A DNA stretch of 64,000 nucleotides. Source: Brachyspira pilosicoli P43/6/78. GTDB lineage: Bacteria; Spirochaetota; Brachyspiria; Brachyspirales; Brachyspiraceae. Both the position numbers and the translations under genes were made by a program. The stretch lies in contig NC_019908.1 of assembly GCF_000325665.1 (NCBI RefSeq), forward strand, positions 2,108,001 to 2,172,000, given 5' to 3'. Below are positions 39,003-48,336 of this stretch, piece by piece. Numbering within the stretch: position 1 is the stretch's first letter; each line of letters begins with the position of its first letter. Below the pieces are notes generated by a model, which saw only the letters and a list, made by a program, of their open reading frames with translations, made no database searches and was not told where the DNA came from.

Positions 39003-40424
39003 ATGGCTATAAATTATAAAAAAACCGCTGAAGAAATTATTAGAGTAGTAAATAAAGAAAATATCATATCTGCTGCTTTCTGTGCTACTAGATTAAGATT
39101 AATAGTAAAAGACAGAGAGAGCATAAAAGATTCTGATGTTCAAAAGATAGATGGTGTTAAGGGAGTATTTTTTAATTCTGGACAGTATCAGATAATATTA
39201 GGAACTGGTGTTGTAAATAAAGTTTATGCCGAGGTTATTAATTTAGGAATTGAAGGTTCATCAAATCAGAGTGCAGAAGAGTCAAATAAATCTACAGAAA
39301 AAAACAGTTTTAGAAAGTTTATTCGTATATTTGCTGATGTATTTGTACCTATAATGCCTGCTATGATTGCAACAGGTTTATTTTTAGGGCTTAAGGGTGC
39401 TTTAATTAATGATAGTTTTTTAAGCATGTTTAATTTACAAGTATCAGACATACCAGTTTCTGTTATGACATTTATGAGCGTACTTACAGAGACAACATTT
39501 GCATTTTTGCCTGCTTTGGTATGTTGGTCTACTTTTAGGGTATTTGGAGGCTCTCCTATATTGGGTATATTGTTAGGTTTAATGTTAGTTTCTCCTGCTT
39601 TGCCTAATGCGTATTTGGTTGCCAATCCTGACAGCGGTGTGAAACCTATAATGCTTTTTAATTTTATACCTATAGTGGGCTATCAAGGAAGCATACTTCC
39701 AGCACTTATCGCTGGTATTATAGGCTCTAAAGTGGAATTAAATTTAAGAAAAGTAATACCTAATATAATAGATATACTTGCTACTCCTTTTTTAACTTTA
39801 CTTATAATGCTTATATTATCTTTAGCTGTAATTGGACCAATTTTCCATATAGTTGAACAGTGGATATTGGTAGCTATTAATTTCTCTTTATCATTACCTT
39901 TTGGAATTGGAGGATTTATAATAGGTTTTGGAATAATATTTATAGTTGTTACTGGCGTTCACCATATAATGAATTTAATAGAAATATCTTTTCTTGCTGC
40001 AACTACATTAAATCCAATCAATCCTCTTTTATCTGTTGCAAATTTAGCTGCTGGTGCTGCTTGTTTGGCTGTTACATTAAAGACTAGAAGAAAGAGTGTA
40101 AAAGCTATGGGTTATGGTGCTACATTATCAGCTTGGCTTGGAATAACAGAGCCTGCTATATTTGGTATTAATATAAGATATGGAATAAAGCCTATGGTTT
40201 GCGGTGCTATTGCTGCTGGTATAACAGGGTTGATTGCAAGATTATTAAACTTACAGGCTACTGCTAATGGTGTTACTGGTATACCTGGTGTATTGCTTTA
40301 TATTTATGACAGCAAACAATTAATAGGTTATATTGCCGTTGCTTTAATTACTGTTGTTCTATCTTTTACTATTACTTGGTTTTTTGGTGTGCCTGATGAA
40401 TATATGCAAGAAGATGAAGAGTAA
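39003..40424 (+). CDS. scrA: PTS sucrose-family transporter EIIBC
   Basis: 473 aa. EIIB domain (about 1-80) with phosphorylated Cys27 in SAAFCATRLRL, then an EIIC membrane domain from about 105 with FVPIMPAMIATGLFLG and GITEPAIFGINIRYGIKPM. It transports and phosphorylates a disaccharide of the sucrose/trehalose group; the adjoining sucrose-6-phosphate hydrolase makes sucrose likely. No EIIA domain is fused, so EIIA must come from another gene. It ends 26 nt before scrB. Confidence 0.92.
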   Translation: MAINYKKTAEEIIRVVNKENIISAAFCATRLRLIVKDRESIKDSDVQKIDGVKGVFFNSGQYQIILGTGVVNKVYAEVINLGIEGSSNQSAEESNKSTEKNSFRKFIRIFADVFVPIMPAMIATGLFLGLKGALINDSFLSMFNLQVSDIPVSVMTFMSVLTETTFAFLPALVCWSTFRVFGGSPILGILLGLMLVSPALPNAYLVANPDSGVKPIMLFNFIPIVGYQGSILPALIAGIIGSKVELNLRKVIPNIIDILATPFLTLLIMLILSLAVIGPIFHIVEQWILVAINFSLSLPFGIGGFIIGFGIIFIVVTGVHHIMNLIEISFLAATTLNPINPLLSVANLAAGAACLAVTLKTRRKSVKAMGYGATLSAWLGITEPAIFGINIRYGIKPMVCGAIAAGITGLIARLLNLQATANGVTGIPGVLLYIYDSKQLIGYIAVALITVVLSFTITWFFGVPDEYMQEDEE

Positions 40425-40450
40425 AAAATAGTTATATTAAGGATAATCAA

Positions 40451-41926
40451 ATGAATTTGGTTGCTAAAGTATTTGAAGAGGCAATAAAACAAAAAGAGAT
40501 TGAATATATTAAGAATAATAGGGAAAATAAAAAATGGAGATTAAATTTTCATTTAATGCCTCCTGTAGGTTGGCTTAATGACCCTAATGCTTTATCTTAT
40601 TTTAAAGGTGAGTATCATATATTTTTTCAATATTCCCCTTTTGATGTTGATGGAGGATTAAAGTTTTGGGGTCATTACACAACTAAAGACTTAATCAATT
40701 ATAAATATATAGGAGTTTCATTATATCCAGACCAAAAGTATGATTGTCATGGGGTATATTCTGGTTCTGCTTTTATAGAAGATAATAAGATGTATGTATA
40801 TTATACAGGCAATGTAAAGCTTTTAGGCAAGCATGATTATATTGAAAGCGGAAGAGAGGCTAATACTATGCTTATTGTTTCTGATGACGGTATTAATTTC
40901 TCTGAAAAAGAATGTTTAATGGAGATGAAAGATTATCCTAATGGCATAACAAATCATATAAGAGACCCTAAAGTGTGGAAAGAAAAAGATTGTTATTATA
41001 TGGTTCAAGGTGCAAGGAAATATGGAACTGATAGAGATAATGATATTGGTGAGGTATTAGTATTTTCTTCAAAAGACAAAAGAAATTGGAAACATATAAG
41101 CACTATAAACACTAAAGAGAGATTTGGTTATATGTGGGAATGCCCCGACTTGTTTAATTTAGATGGTCAGAATATTTTAATTACTTGTCCGCAGGGTGTG
41201 AAGCAAATTGAGAGTGTATACGAAAATATTTATCTCTCTGGATATTTTTTAATTAATGATGATTACAGGCATAAAGATTCTCTTGAGGCAGCTAATTTTA
41301 CTGTATTAGATAGAGGTTTTGATTTTTATGCTCCGCAGACATTTTTAGATGAAAATGGAAATAGAGTTCTTATAGGTTGGATGGGTGTTCCTGATACTGA
41401 AGAGACTCATAAAAACTTAAGCATTCAATATGGCTGGCAGCATTGTTTAACTGTGGCAAGAGAATTAAGTTTCAAAAATGGCAAACTATATCAAAAGCCT
41501 CATAGAAGTTTAGAAAAATTAAGAGAGAAAAAAATATTTGAAAATAAATGTTCTTATTCTTCATTATCTGATAATTTAATTTCTGATATTAACTCTTACG
41601 AAGTCTTAATTGACAATATAAAAAGTTCTAATGATTTTGAGTTATTAATTTCTGAAGGTTGTTCTATTAAATATAAAGAGAATAAATTTATATTAGAGTT
41701 TCTAAATGATAGAGGAAAACAAATAGGCGGCGGCAGAATAAAAAGAAGTGCATATTTAGAAAAGTTAGAAAACATAAGAATATTAATAGATACTTCATCT
41801 ATAGAGATATTTATAAATGAAGGCGAGATGGTATTTACTACTAGGTATTATCCAGATGAATATTCTTTTAGAGTTTCAGGGGATATGAGTTTAACAATAT
41901 ATAAATTAAAATCATTTAACTATTAA
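40451..41926 (+). CDS. scrB: Sucrose-6-phosphate hydrolase (GH32)
   Basis: 491 aa. GH32 five-bladed propeller with nucleophile Asp44 in WLNDPN, transition-state residue in RDPKVW (about 171) and acid/base Glu in WECPDLF (about 226). A C-terminal beta-sandwich follows. It cleaves sucrose-6-phosphate to glucose-6-phosphate and fructose. No signal peptide, so it acts in the cytosol on the product of ScrA. Second gene of the scrAB operon. Confidence 0.94.
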   Translation: MNLVAKVFEEAIKQKEIEYIKNNRENKKWRLNFHLMPPVGWLNDPNALSYFKGEYHIFFQYSPFDVDGGLKFWGHYTTKDLINYKYIGVSLYPDQKYDCHGVYSGSAFIEDNKMYVYYTGNVKLLGKHDYIESGREANTMLIVSDDGINFSEKECLMEMKDYPNGITNHIRDPKVWKEKDCYYMVQGARKYGTDRDNDIGEVLVFSSKDKRNWKHISTINTKERFGYMWECPDLFNLDGQNILITCPQGVKQIESVYENIYLSGYFLINDDYRHKDSLEAANFTVLDRGFDFYAPQTFLDENGNRVLIGWMGVPDTEETHKNLSIQYGWQHCLTVARELSFKNGKLYQKPHRSLEKLREKKIFENKCSYSSLSDNLISDINSYEVLIDNIKSSNDFELLISEGCSIKYKENKFILEFLNDRGKQIGGGRIKRSAYLEKLENIRILIDTSSIEIFINEGEMVFTTRYYPDEYSFRVSGDMSLTIYKLKSFNY

Positions 41927-42000
41927 ATTTGTTTTTAATGGTTTTATTATAATAGTTAAAACACTATATAGTAAAATCTCAAAAAAATTAAAACACATTT

Positions 42001-42029
42001 TTGACAAATTATGCTTGTTTCGGTATAAT
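42001..42029 (+). promoter_or_regulatory. Promoter of fliS
   Basis: TTGACA (42001-42006), 17-nt spacer, TATAAT (42024-42029): sigma-70-type consensus rather than a flagellar sigma-28 site. It leaves a leader of about 100 nt. Confidence 0.85.
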
Positions 42030-42137
42030 ATAGTATATGTATGCATCTTTTATTAGAAATAGTAAAAAATATTTTATGCTTTTTTCTATTTTCCGATAAT
42101 AATTTTATAATAAATATTAATTTATGGGGGGATTTAA

Positions 42138-42665
42138 TTGTCTACTAATAACGGTTATCAAAAATATAAAAAAATTGATGTTAGTACAGCATCTCAAAAT
42201 AGACTAGTTATTATGCTTTATGACGGTGCTATCAAGTTTCTTGAGAATGCTTGTAATGCTATTGACAAAAAACATGGTACAGAAGAAGCTCATAATAATA
42301 TAATGAAGGCTCAAGAGATTATATATGAACTTCTCTCTTCTCTAAACTATGATGCTAAAGAAATAGCTGAAAGATTAGCTTCTATTTATACTTATATGAA
42401 TCAGAGATTAACAGAAGCAAATATATCTAAAACTAAACCGCCTATATTAGAGGTTATAAAATATCTTAAAGAATTAAAAGGTGCTTGGGAGGGTGTTGAG
42501 CAAAAATTATCTTCTAATAATGCTGATAATAATAATACTACAAAAGAAGATAGTAATCCTGCTCCTCAAACTAATTCTACTCCTGCTGATAATAAAAGTT
42601 ATGATAAAAAATTTATGAAAAAAGATGATAAAGCTGTTACATCAAAATTAAATATTACGGGTTGA
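42138..42665 (+). CDS. fliS: Flagellar export chaperone FliS
   Basis: 175 aa, TTG start (GGGGGGAT upstream; no nearby in-frame ATG fits). Residues 1-125 show the FliS pattern YQKYKKIDVSTASQNRLVIMLYDGAIKFLENA and the four-helix core; FliS binds flagellin in the cytosol before export. The last ~50 residues are an Asn/Asp/Lys/Pro-rich tail beyond the usual FliS length. It overlaps the next gene by one base, so the pair is translationally coupled; no fliD or flagellin gene adjoins. Confidence 0.9.
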   Translation: MSTNNGYQKYKKIDVSTASQNRLVIMLYDGAIKFLENACNAIDKKHGTEEAHNNIMKAQEIIYELLSSLNYDAKEIAERLASIYTYMNQRLTEANISKTKPPILEVIKYLKELKGAWEGVEQKLSSNNADNNNTTKEDSNPAPQTNSTPADNKSYDKKFMKKDDKAVTSKLNITG

Positions 42666-43408
42666 TGATGAAAAAGATTTGTTTTTATATTTTTATATTT
42701 ATAGTTTTTATAATTGCTGTATCTTGCGGTGATAGAACTAAAGAGACTCTTGAACAGTATCAAGCTAGAATGCAAAATGCTCAGATACTAAAATATTACA
42801 ATATACAAGAAGTAACTCCGCCAAGAGTTGTAGATGACGGTATATTATTTACTTTTGCAGAAAATTATGATTCTGTGGAAGTGTCTGGAGATTTTAATAA
42901 TTGGGAAGATAGCATACCTCTTATAAAAAACTCTTACGGTATATTTTATTATTTATGGCAAACTCCTTTAAAGGCTGGTAAATATTTATACAGATACAGA
43001 GTTAATGGTGTTTGGATTAATGACCCTATAAACCAAAATGTAGAATATGACAATAATAATCAAGAAGTTAGTTATTTTGTATTAGGAAATGATATTGGTT
43101 TTTATGAACAAAATCCTATATATAATGCAGACGGCACAGTAACATTCTTCTACAGCAATGATACTGCATCAGAAGTTATGTTTACATCAGATAAATTAGG
43201 TTTTGACAGCTTAAGATATCCTATGACTTATTCTAATAATTTATGGACAATTACTTTAAGAGCAGAGCAAGGTCCTTATTACTATAACTTTGTAGTTGAT
43301 AGAGTATGGGAAATAGACCCTCTTAATTTGAATGTTTATAAAGGTAATGATGGAAGACTTCACTCATTTACTACTATAAATTATAATAATACAAATCTAA
43401 TAAAATAA
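42665..43408 (+). CDS. Lipoprotein with two glycogen-binding (CBM48/AMPK-like) domains
   Basis: About 247 aa. Lipobox VSCG after a long hydrophobic signal. The first early-set/CBM48 domain (VEVSGDFNNWED..PLKAGKYLYRYRVNGVWINDP) and a second weaker repeat (EVMFTSDKLGF..GPYYYNFVVDRVWEIDP) are visible. Such domains bind alpha-glucans, or serve as structural folds. Start ATG (or the next ATG) overlaps the fliS stop as TGATG; the TTG 3 nt earlier is less likely. Function near flagellar gene unclear. Confidence 0.8.
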   Translation: MMKKICFYIFIFIVFIIAVSCGDRTKETLEQYQARMQNAQILKYYNIQEVTPPRVVDDGILFTFAENYDSVEVSGDFNNWEDSIPLIKNSYGIFYYLWQTPLKAGKYLYRYRVNGVWINDPINQNVEYDNNNQEVSYFVLGNDIGFYEQNPIYNADGTVTFFYSNDTASEVMFTSDKLGFDSLRYPMTYSNNLWTITLRAEQGPYYYNFVVDRVWEIDPLNLNVYKGNDGRLHSFTTINYNNTNLIK

Positions 43409-43414
43409 GATATT

Positions 43415-43452
43415 AAAGGCTCATATTATATATAATAATACGAGCCTTTTTA
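43415..43452. terminator. Bidirectional terminator between CBM48 and thioredoxin-like genes
   Basis: AAAGGCTC (43415-43422) pairs with GAGCCTTT (43442-43449), followed by T-rich sequence on the plus strand. Confidence 0.8.
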
Positions 43453-43465
43453 TTATTTTTTATTA

Positions 43466-44281
43466 TTATTGATAATATTCTATCGCTTCTATATATTGAT
43501 TTCTTAATTCATCATTTGTTATGCTGTTAGTAAAGCTTTTTAGATAGTTTATTCCTTCTTCTTTGTTTCCCATAATTATTTTATAAATGCCGTTAAAATA
43601 TATAGCCTCATATAGCTTTTGAGAATTACTATAATTGTTTAATACTTCATTAAAATATTTAATACCTTCATCAAACTGTTCATTGTAAAACAAAAGTGTT
43701 CCTATATCTATTAAATATGTTGGTATGTCTTCTTTTTCTATTTTGTTTTCTTTTATTAAAATATCATACATTTCCATTGCTTCTTTATAATACTCAGAGT
43801 CTATATATATTTTTAATTTTTCTATAGTAGGATTATTATTAGAAAACTCTCTGTTAATATTTGCTGATTTTTCTTCTATTTTTTTTATCTCTTCAAGTAA
43901 ATCATTTGTATCAATATAGCCTAATATCTTTTTTATAATAAAGCCATTTGTATTTATAAAAACTGTAGTAGGGAAGGCACTAATATTATATTGGTTTGTA
44001 AGAAGTTTTTTATCATTATCTTCAGCATTAATTTTTAAAGGCACAAAGTTGTAATTAATATTAGAAGCAATTTCTCTATCTAAATAAACATTAGTCTCCA
44101 TTATCTTACAAATTGTACACCAATCCGTATAAAAATCTATCATTATACTTTTATTTTCTTTTATAGCTTTTTCTAATGCTGTATTATAATTAGTTTCCCA
44201 GTTTATTAATTGTGTATTTTGATTATTATTACAAGACAATAATAATAATATACTAAATGCTATAATAAAAATATTTTTCAT
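43466..44281 (-). CDS. Thioredoxin-like lipoprotein with TPR tail
   Basis: 271 aa. Lipobox LLSC; thioredoxin fold about 25-135 with active site WCTIC (Cys55, Cys58) and cis-Pro motif SAFPTTVF, of the type seen in DsbD-gamma/thiol reductases. The C-terminal half holds TPR-like repeats (EQFDEGIKYFNEVLNNY). Probably a periplasmic membrane-anchored disulfide reductase; partner unknown. Confidence 0.85.
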   Translation of the reverse strand: MKNIFIIAFSILLLLSCNNNQNTQLINWETNYNTALEKAIKENKSIMIDFYTDWCTICKIMETNVYLDREIASNINYNFVPLKINAEDNDKKLLTNQYNISAFPTTVFINTNGFIIKKILGYIDTNDLLEEIKKIEEKSANINREFSNNNPTIEKLKIYIDSEYYKEAMEMYDILIKENKIEKEDIPTYLIDIGTLLFYNEQFDEGIKYFNEVLNNYSNSQKLYEAIYFNGIYKIIMGNKEEGINYLKSFTNSITNDELRNQYIEAIEYYQ

Positions 44282-44314
44282 TTTATATATCCTAATTTAT
44301 TTTTTATTCAGTAT

Positions 44315-44354
44315 AAAAAAACAGCCATCATATATAAAATATAATGACTGTTAT
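44315..44354 (-). terminator. Terminator of rpsF-ssb-rpsR
   Basis: Minus strand AACAGTCATTATATTTT..ATGATGGCTGTT hairpin followed by TTTTTT. Confidence 0.8.
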
Positions 44355-44386
44355 TTTATTATCAAGTGTTTATATAAAACTAATTA

Positions 44387-44728
44387 TTAATATTTAGTTT
44401 CATAAGGAAGAAGAGCAATATTTCTAGCTCTTTTTATAGCTTTAGTAACTAATCTTTGATGTTTAGAGCAAGTACCATTTAAGCGTTTAGGTATAATTTT
44501 TCCGCTTTCTTTAACATATTTTTTTAATAATTTTATGTCTTTATAATCTAATACATCAATATTGTTTTTGCAGAAATAGCATATTTTTTTCTTAAAGAAT
44601 TTTTTTCTGCTAGCTGCATCTTTTTCATTTACTTCTTTGTTAAAATGCTGTTTTTTATCAGCTTTAACTTTATTTTCTTCTTCATTATTAGAAGTATTTT
44701 CTATATTTTCTGTGTTTTCTAATTCCAT
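44387..44728 (-). CDS. rpsR: 30S ribosomal protein S18
   Basis: 113 aa. The S18 core is the last ~75 residues (KKICYFCKNNID..LLKKYVKESGKIIPKRLNG..RLVTKAIKRARNIALLPY). CxxC plus a Cys-x2-His pair (CSKH) give the zinc-binding C+ form. The first ~35 residues are an acidic/Asn-rich extension (MELENTENIENTSNNEE) not found in most S18 proteins. Last gene of the rpsF-ssb-rpsR operon; no rplI follows. Confidence 0.95.
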   Translation of the reverse strand: MELENTENIENTSNNEEENKVKADKKQHFNKEVNEKDAASRKKFFKKKICYFCKNNIDVLDYKDIKLLKKYVKESGKIIPKRLNGTCSKHQRLVTKAIKRARNIALLPYETKY

Positions 44729-44752
44729 TGTTTTATCTCCTCAAATATTTAA

Positions 44753-45190
44753 TTAAAATGGCACTTCATCATCGTCAGAAAAATTACCTATATCAATACC
44801 ATCAGACATTCCTCCGCCAACAGAAGCAGAAGGAGTATATGTTGTATCCATTGAGCCAGATTGACCATTAGCACCTAGCATTTGCATACTATTAACTATG
44901 ATTCTAATTCTTGATTTTGTGGTATTTGTATCTTTATCTTGCCATCTATCCTGTCTTAAAGATCCATTAATAGCTATTTGTTTGCCTTTAGTTAAATATT
45001 TGCTTATAGTTTCTGCAGTTTTACCAAAAGCAACTACATCAAAATAGTTAACCTCATTAGCATTTTTAGTGCTTACATAATAGTTATTTGCTATAGAAAA
45101 TTCTACAACAGCACTTCCGCTTGGCAAATATTTTAGCATTGGGTCAGCAGTAAGTCTGCCTATTAAAGTTACATTATTTACATCTGACAT
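44753..45190 (-). CDS. ssb: Single-stranded DNA-binding protein
   Basis: 145 aa. OB-fold (NNVTLIGRLTADPMLKYLPSGSAVVEFSIAN.., NYFDVVAFGKTAETISKYLTKG) then a Gly/Ser linker and the acidic tip SDDDEVPF that binds partner proteins such as RecG and others. Middle gene of rpsF-ssb-rpsR. Confidence 0.96.
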   Translation of the reverse strand: MSDVNNVTLIGRLTADPMLKYLPSGSAVVEFSIANNYYVSTKNANEVNYFDVVAFGKTAETISKYLTKGKQIAINGSLRQDRWQDKDTNTTKSRIRIIVNSMQMLGANGQSGSMDTTYTPSASVGGGMSDGIDIGNFSDDDEVPF

Positions 45191-45221
45191 AATAATTTAA
45201 GCCTCTTAGATTAATGAATAA

Positions 45222-45554
45222 TTATGCTTCTTGACTATTAGATTCTTCTTTTTTAACTTCTTTTTTTTGCATAATTTCATCTAAACGAACTATTATAAAT
45301 CTTAATATACTAAGCTCATATCTCAATTCTTTTTCAATTGTTTGTAAGCTTTTACCATCACATTTGAAATGATAGAAATAGAATTTACCCTCATTTACTT
45401 TACGAATAGGGTAGCTTAGTTTGTGAATGCCATAATCTGATTCATTGAAGATTTCACAATGATAGTTTTGTAGGATTGATTTGACATGTTCTTTTGCTTT
45501 TTGATGTACAGAGTCATTTATCTCTGTAACGAAAAGAATTTCATATTCTCTCAT
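45222..45554 (-). CDS. rpsF: 30S ribosomal protein S6
   Basis: 110 aa from the ATG at 45554 (AAGGAGT upstream); a TTG 21 nt upstream lies inside that ribosome-site region. Core MREYEILFVTEI..YGIHKLSYPIRKVNEGKFYFYHFKCDG and ..LRFIIVRLDE. It pairs with S18 on the platform of the 30S subunit. First gene of the operon. Confidence 0.95.
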   Translation of the reverse strand: MREYEILFVTEINDSVHQKAKEHVKSILQNYHCEIFNESDYGIHKLSYPIRKVNEGKFYFYHFKCDGKSLQTIEKELRYELSILRFIIVRLDEIMQKKEVKKEESNSQEA

Positions 45555-45727
45555 TTTTGTAAACTCCTTGGACAAGGCTTCATATTTATAGAAGCGAAGT
45601 ATTTAATATTATTTTTATTCTAGCGATTATATATTTTTTTGCTAAAAAGTCAATGAATTTTATTATATAAATTTGGGTATAGAATTTTATGATGAAATAA
45701 TATATATTAATATAAAATGGTTGTTAT

Positions 45728-47800
45728 ATGAAAGACTATAATAAAGAGATTTTTACAACAGATATAAAATATTTAAAAGGCGTAGGACCAAAATACGCAG
45801 AAACACTCGCTAAAAAAAATATATTTACACTTTATGATTTAATAACATTTTTCCCAAGAACATATGATGACAGAAGAAATACATTAAAGATAAATGAAGC
45901 ATTAAAAAATCCGGATAAAAACTCTGTGGTGTATGTTGAAGTTATAGATGTGGGTAGTTTTACCTTTCAGTTTAGAAAGAAGCCATTAATAATAGTTACA
46001 GACGGCATCACATTATGCGAAGTTCCTATATACGGCGGACGTGTTCCTGCTGGAGCAACTAAAGGAGCAAAATTGTACCTCACAGGGAAGTTTGTACGCA
46101 ATATGAGGGGTAAGGTGCAATGTAGGTTTGTGGAGTTTGAAAAGCCTTCTTCAAATTCTTTATCCTATGGAAAAATAGTGCCTATATATCCTCTTACAGA
46201 AGGACTTTCACAAAAAAAATTAAGAACTTTAATTGTAAGTGAATTAGAAAGATTTGAAAAGAACATGCAATATGATATACCTAAAGTAATTAAAAAAAAG
46301 TATAGATTAAAAAGTTTTGTAAGCTCTATAATGGAGATGCATTTTCCTACATCTTTTGAGGCATTGGAAGAGGCAAGAGAGAGTTTAGTTTTTGAAGAGT
46401 TTTTAACTTTTCAGTATATACATTTAAGTGAGAGAAGACCAAATATACTTATAAAAGAAGAAAGGTATAATAGCAGTAATTTATTAGAGAGGGTAAAATT
46501 AAGTTTAGGTTTTAGCCTCACAGATGACCAGAATAACGCCATAGAAGAGATAAAAAAAGATATGTTTTCTAATAGGCAATTATTTAGGCTTCTTCAGGGA
46601 GATGTTGGGGCTGGAAAAACAATTGTTGCATTTCTAACGGCATTAATACCAACAGAATCTAATTTTCAAACAGCTTTTTTAGCTCCCACAGAAATATTAG
46701 CACTTCAGCATTATTATACTTTTAAAAAAATAATAAAAAATGCCAACTTAGAAGATGTTATAAAAATAGATATACTTACTTCATCTGTGAGTCAAAATGA
46801 AAGAGCATATACATTAAAAAGACTTAGAGAAGGTAAAACGCATATATTAGTAGGAACGCATTCTATATTATATGACGAAGTTGTATTTAAAAATCTTGCT
46901 TATGCTATAGTAGATGAACAGCAGAGATTTGGAGTTAATCAAAGAAATAAATTATTGTCAAAAGGAAATAATGTTGATTATCTATTAATGACAGCAACAC
47001 CAATACCTCAGTCTTTAGCTTTAACTTTGTTTGGAGAGTTGGATTTATCTATTATTAAGAGCATGCCAAAAGGAAGAAAGGGAGTGCTTACCAAATATAA
47101 AGAGTTATACGAAAGAGACCATTGTTATAAGTTTTTAAAAAGCAGAATAGCAAAAGGCGAGCAGGGTTATGTGGTTTTTCCTTTTATAGAGAATGATGAC
47201 AGCAGTATAATAACTTTATCAAGCGAGTTTGAGAGGGCTAAGCAAACCTATTTTGAAAATATAAACATAGAAATAATACATGGCAAGATGAAAGATGAAG
47301 AGAAAGAGTATATTATGAATAGGTTTTCAAACGGTGAGATAAAGGTGCTTTTTTCAACAACTGTAATTGAGGTAGGTATAGACAACCCCAACGCCACGAC
47401 AATATTAATAGAAGGAGCAGAGCGTTTTGGATTATCGCAGCTTCATCAGCTTAGAGGAAGAGTTGGCCGTGGCGATAAGCTTGGCTATTGTTACTTAATA
47501 CTTCATAGTGAGCTTAATGATATAATAAAAGAGAGAATTAATGTAATATGCGAAACTACTGATGGTTTTAAGATAGCTGAAAAAGATTTAGAGCTTAGGG
47601 GTGCTGGAGAGTTTTTGGGAGATAAGCAAAGCGGCATAGCAGATTTTAAGCTTGGCAATATTGTAAAAGATGCTGAGATTATGCGTAAGGCAAAAGATGA
47701 GATGCGAGAATTATTGAAGCTTGATAGAGAAGAGTTTTTTAGAGAGAATGAGGATTTTGTTATTAAAGCGAATTATTTAAAGAAAGAAATGAATATTTAG
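45728..47800 (+). CDS. recG: ATP-dependent DNA helicase RecG
   Basis: 690 aa, standard length. Wedge OB domain at the N-terminus (LKGVGPKYAETLAKKNI), helicase Walker A GDVGAGKT near 293, DEQQRFG (motif II) near 396, TATPIPQSLALTLFG, and the C-terminal helicase motifs VGIDNPNAT and RFGLSQLHQLRGRVGRG. It remodels stalled replication forks and Holliday junctions. Divergent from rpsF. Confidence 0.97.
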   Translation: MKDYNKEIFTTDIKYLKGVGPKYAETLAKKNIFTLYDLITFFPRTYDDRRNTLKINEALKNPDKNSVVYVEVIDVGSFTFQFRKKPLIIVTDGITLCEVPIYGGRVPAGATKGAKLYLTGKFVRNMRGKVQCRFVEFEKPSSNSLSYGKIVPIYPLTEGLSQKKLRTLIVSELERFEKNMQYDIPKVIKKKYRLKSFVSSIMEMHFPTSFEALEEARESLVFEEFLTFQYIHLSERRPNILIKEERYNSSNLLERVKLSLGFSLTDDQNNAIEEIKKDMFSNRQLFRLLQGDVGAGKTIVAFLTALIPTESNFQTAFLAPTEILALQHYYTFKKIIKNANLEDVIKIDILTSSVSQNERAYTLKRLREGKTHILVGTHSILYDEVVFKNLAYAIVDEQQRFGVNQRNKLLSKGNNVDYLLMTATPIPQSLALTLFGELDLSIIKSMPKGRKGVLTKYKELYERDHCYKFLKSRIAKGEQGYVVFPFIENDDSSIITLSSEFERAKQTYFENINIEIIHGKMKDEEKEYIMNRFSNGEIKVLFSTTVIEVGIDNPNATTILIEGAERFGLSQLHQLRGRVGRGDKLGYCYLILHSELNDIIKERINVICETTDGFKIAEKDLELRGAGEFLGDKQSGIADFKLGNIVKDAEIMRKAKDEMRELLKLDREEFFRENEDFVIKANYLKKEMNI

Positions 47801-47935
47801 TTTTTTATTACAACTGTTTCAAAACTATTGATATAGAATATTAATTATAATTTTTTTATGAAATAAAATGTTGTTGTATATTAATAAAAAATATTTTAGT
47901 TTTAAGATAAACTATTGTTTTGACTTAAAAATGCA

Positions 47936-48018
47936 GCCTTTTTGGTTCTTTGCGGCAGCAAAAGAAGTTGGGTGCTACCCTATGGGCACGCTTCGCAGGG
48001 GGCAAAGCCCTGCAAATA
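47936..48018 (+). repeat. Structured dispersed repeat, module A
   Basis: Opens GCCTTTTTGGTTCTTTGC and forms hairpin TTCTTTGC-GGCA-GCAAAAGAA. Then GTTGGGTGC, GGGCACGCTTCGC and a terminal hairpin GCAGGG..CCCTGC followed by AAAT. Strong GC contrast with the flanks. Shares AAAAGAAGT, GGGTGC and GCAAAGCCCTGCAAAT with module B. Confidence 0.7.
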
Positions 48019-48093
48019 TTAAAAAATAAAAAAATTCATTATATACTTTAGCAAATATATATTGCTATCCTTTGTAAATTATAGGAATGTTAT

Positions 48094-48150
48094 CAACTTT
48101 TTCCCGCAGCAAAAAGTTTTTGCCCTTCGGGCACGCTTCGCGAAAGTGCA
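48094..48150 (+). repeat. Structured dispersed repeat, middle segment
   Basis: CAACTTTTTCCCGC (reverse complement of 12357-12370), then GCAAAAAGTTTTTGC (inverted), then CCCTTCGGGCACGCTTCGCG. The segment GGGCACGCTTCGC is a direct repeat of part of module A. Confidence 0.6.
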
Positions 48151-48221
48151 AGTGCTTTAGCTTTGTATGTTTGGAGTATGTATAAACTATATTGTAATAC
48201 CAATATTTTAAGCTAAAAAAT

Positions 48222-48290
48222 TGCAGTCCTTTTGCTTCTTTGGGCCACCAAAAGAAGTGGGGTGCGGGGCAAAGCCCTGCAAATAATAAA
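48222..48290 (+). repeat. Structured dispersed repeat, module B
   Basis: GCAGTCCTTTTGCTTCTTTGGGCCACCAAAAGAAG, written in parts: CCTTTTGCTTCTTT, hairpin with AAAAGAAG, then GTGGGGTGCGGGGC and AAAGCCCTGCAAAT. It is module A with the central CTACCCTATGGGCACGCTTCGC part missing. Confidence 0.7.
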
Positions 48291-48336
48291 AATAAAAAAG
48301 TTAAAAATTTTTAGTATATATTAAAACAATAATTTT

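Larger units (their letters stand above)
47801..48336. other. Intergenic region with GC-rich structured repeats
   Basis: 536 nt without a gene. It carries two related repeat modules and a middle segment, detailed in the repeat entries. Confidence 0.7.
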
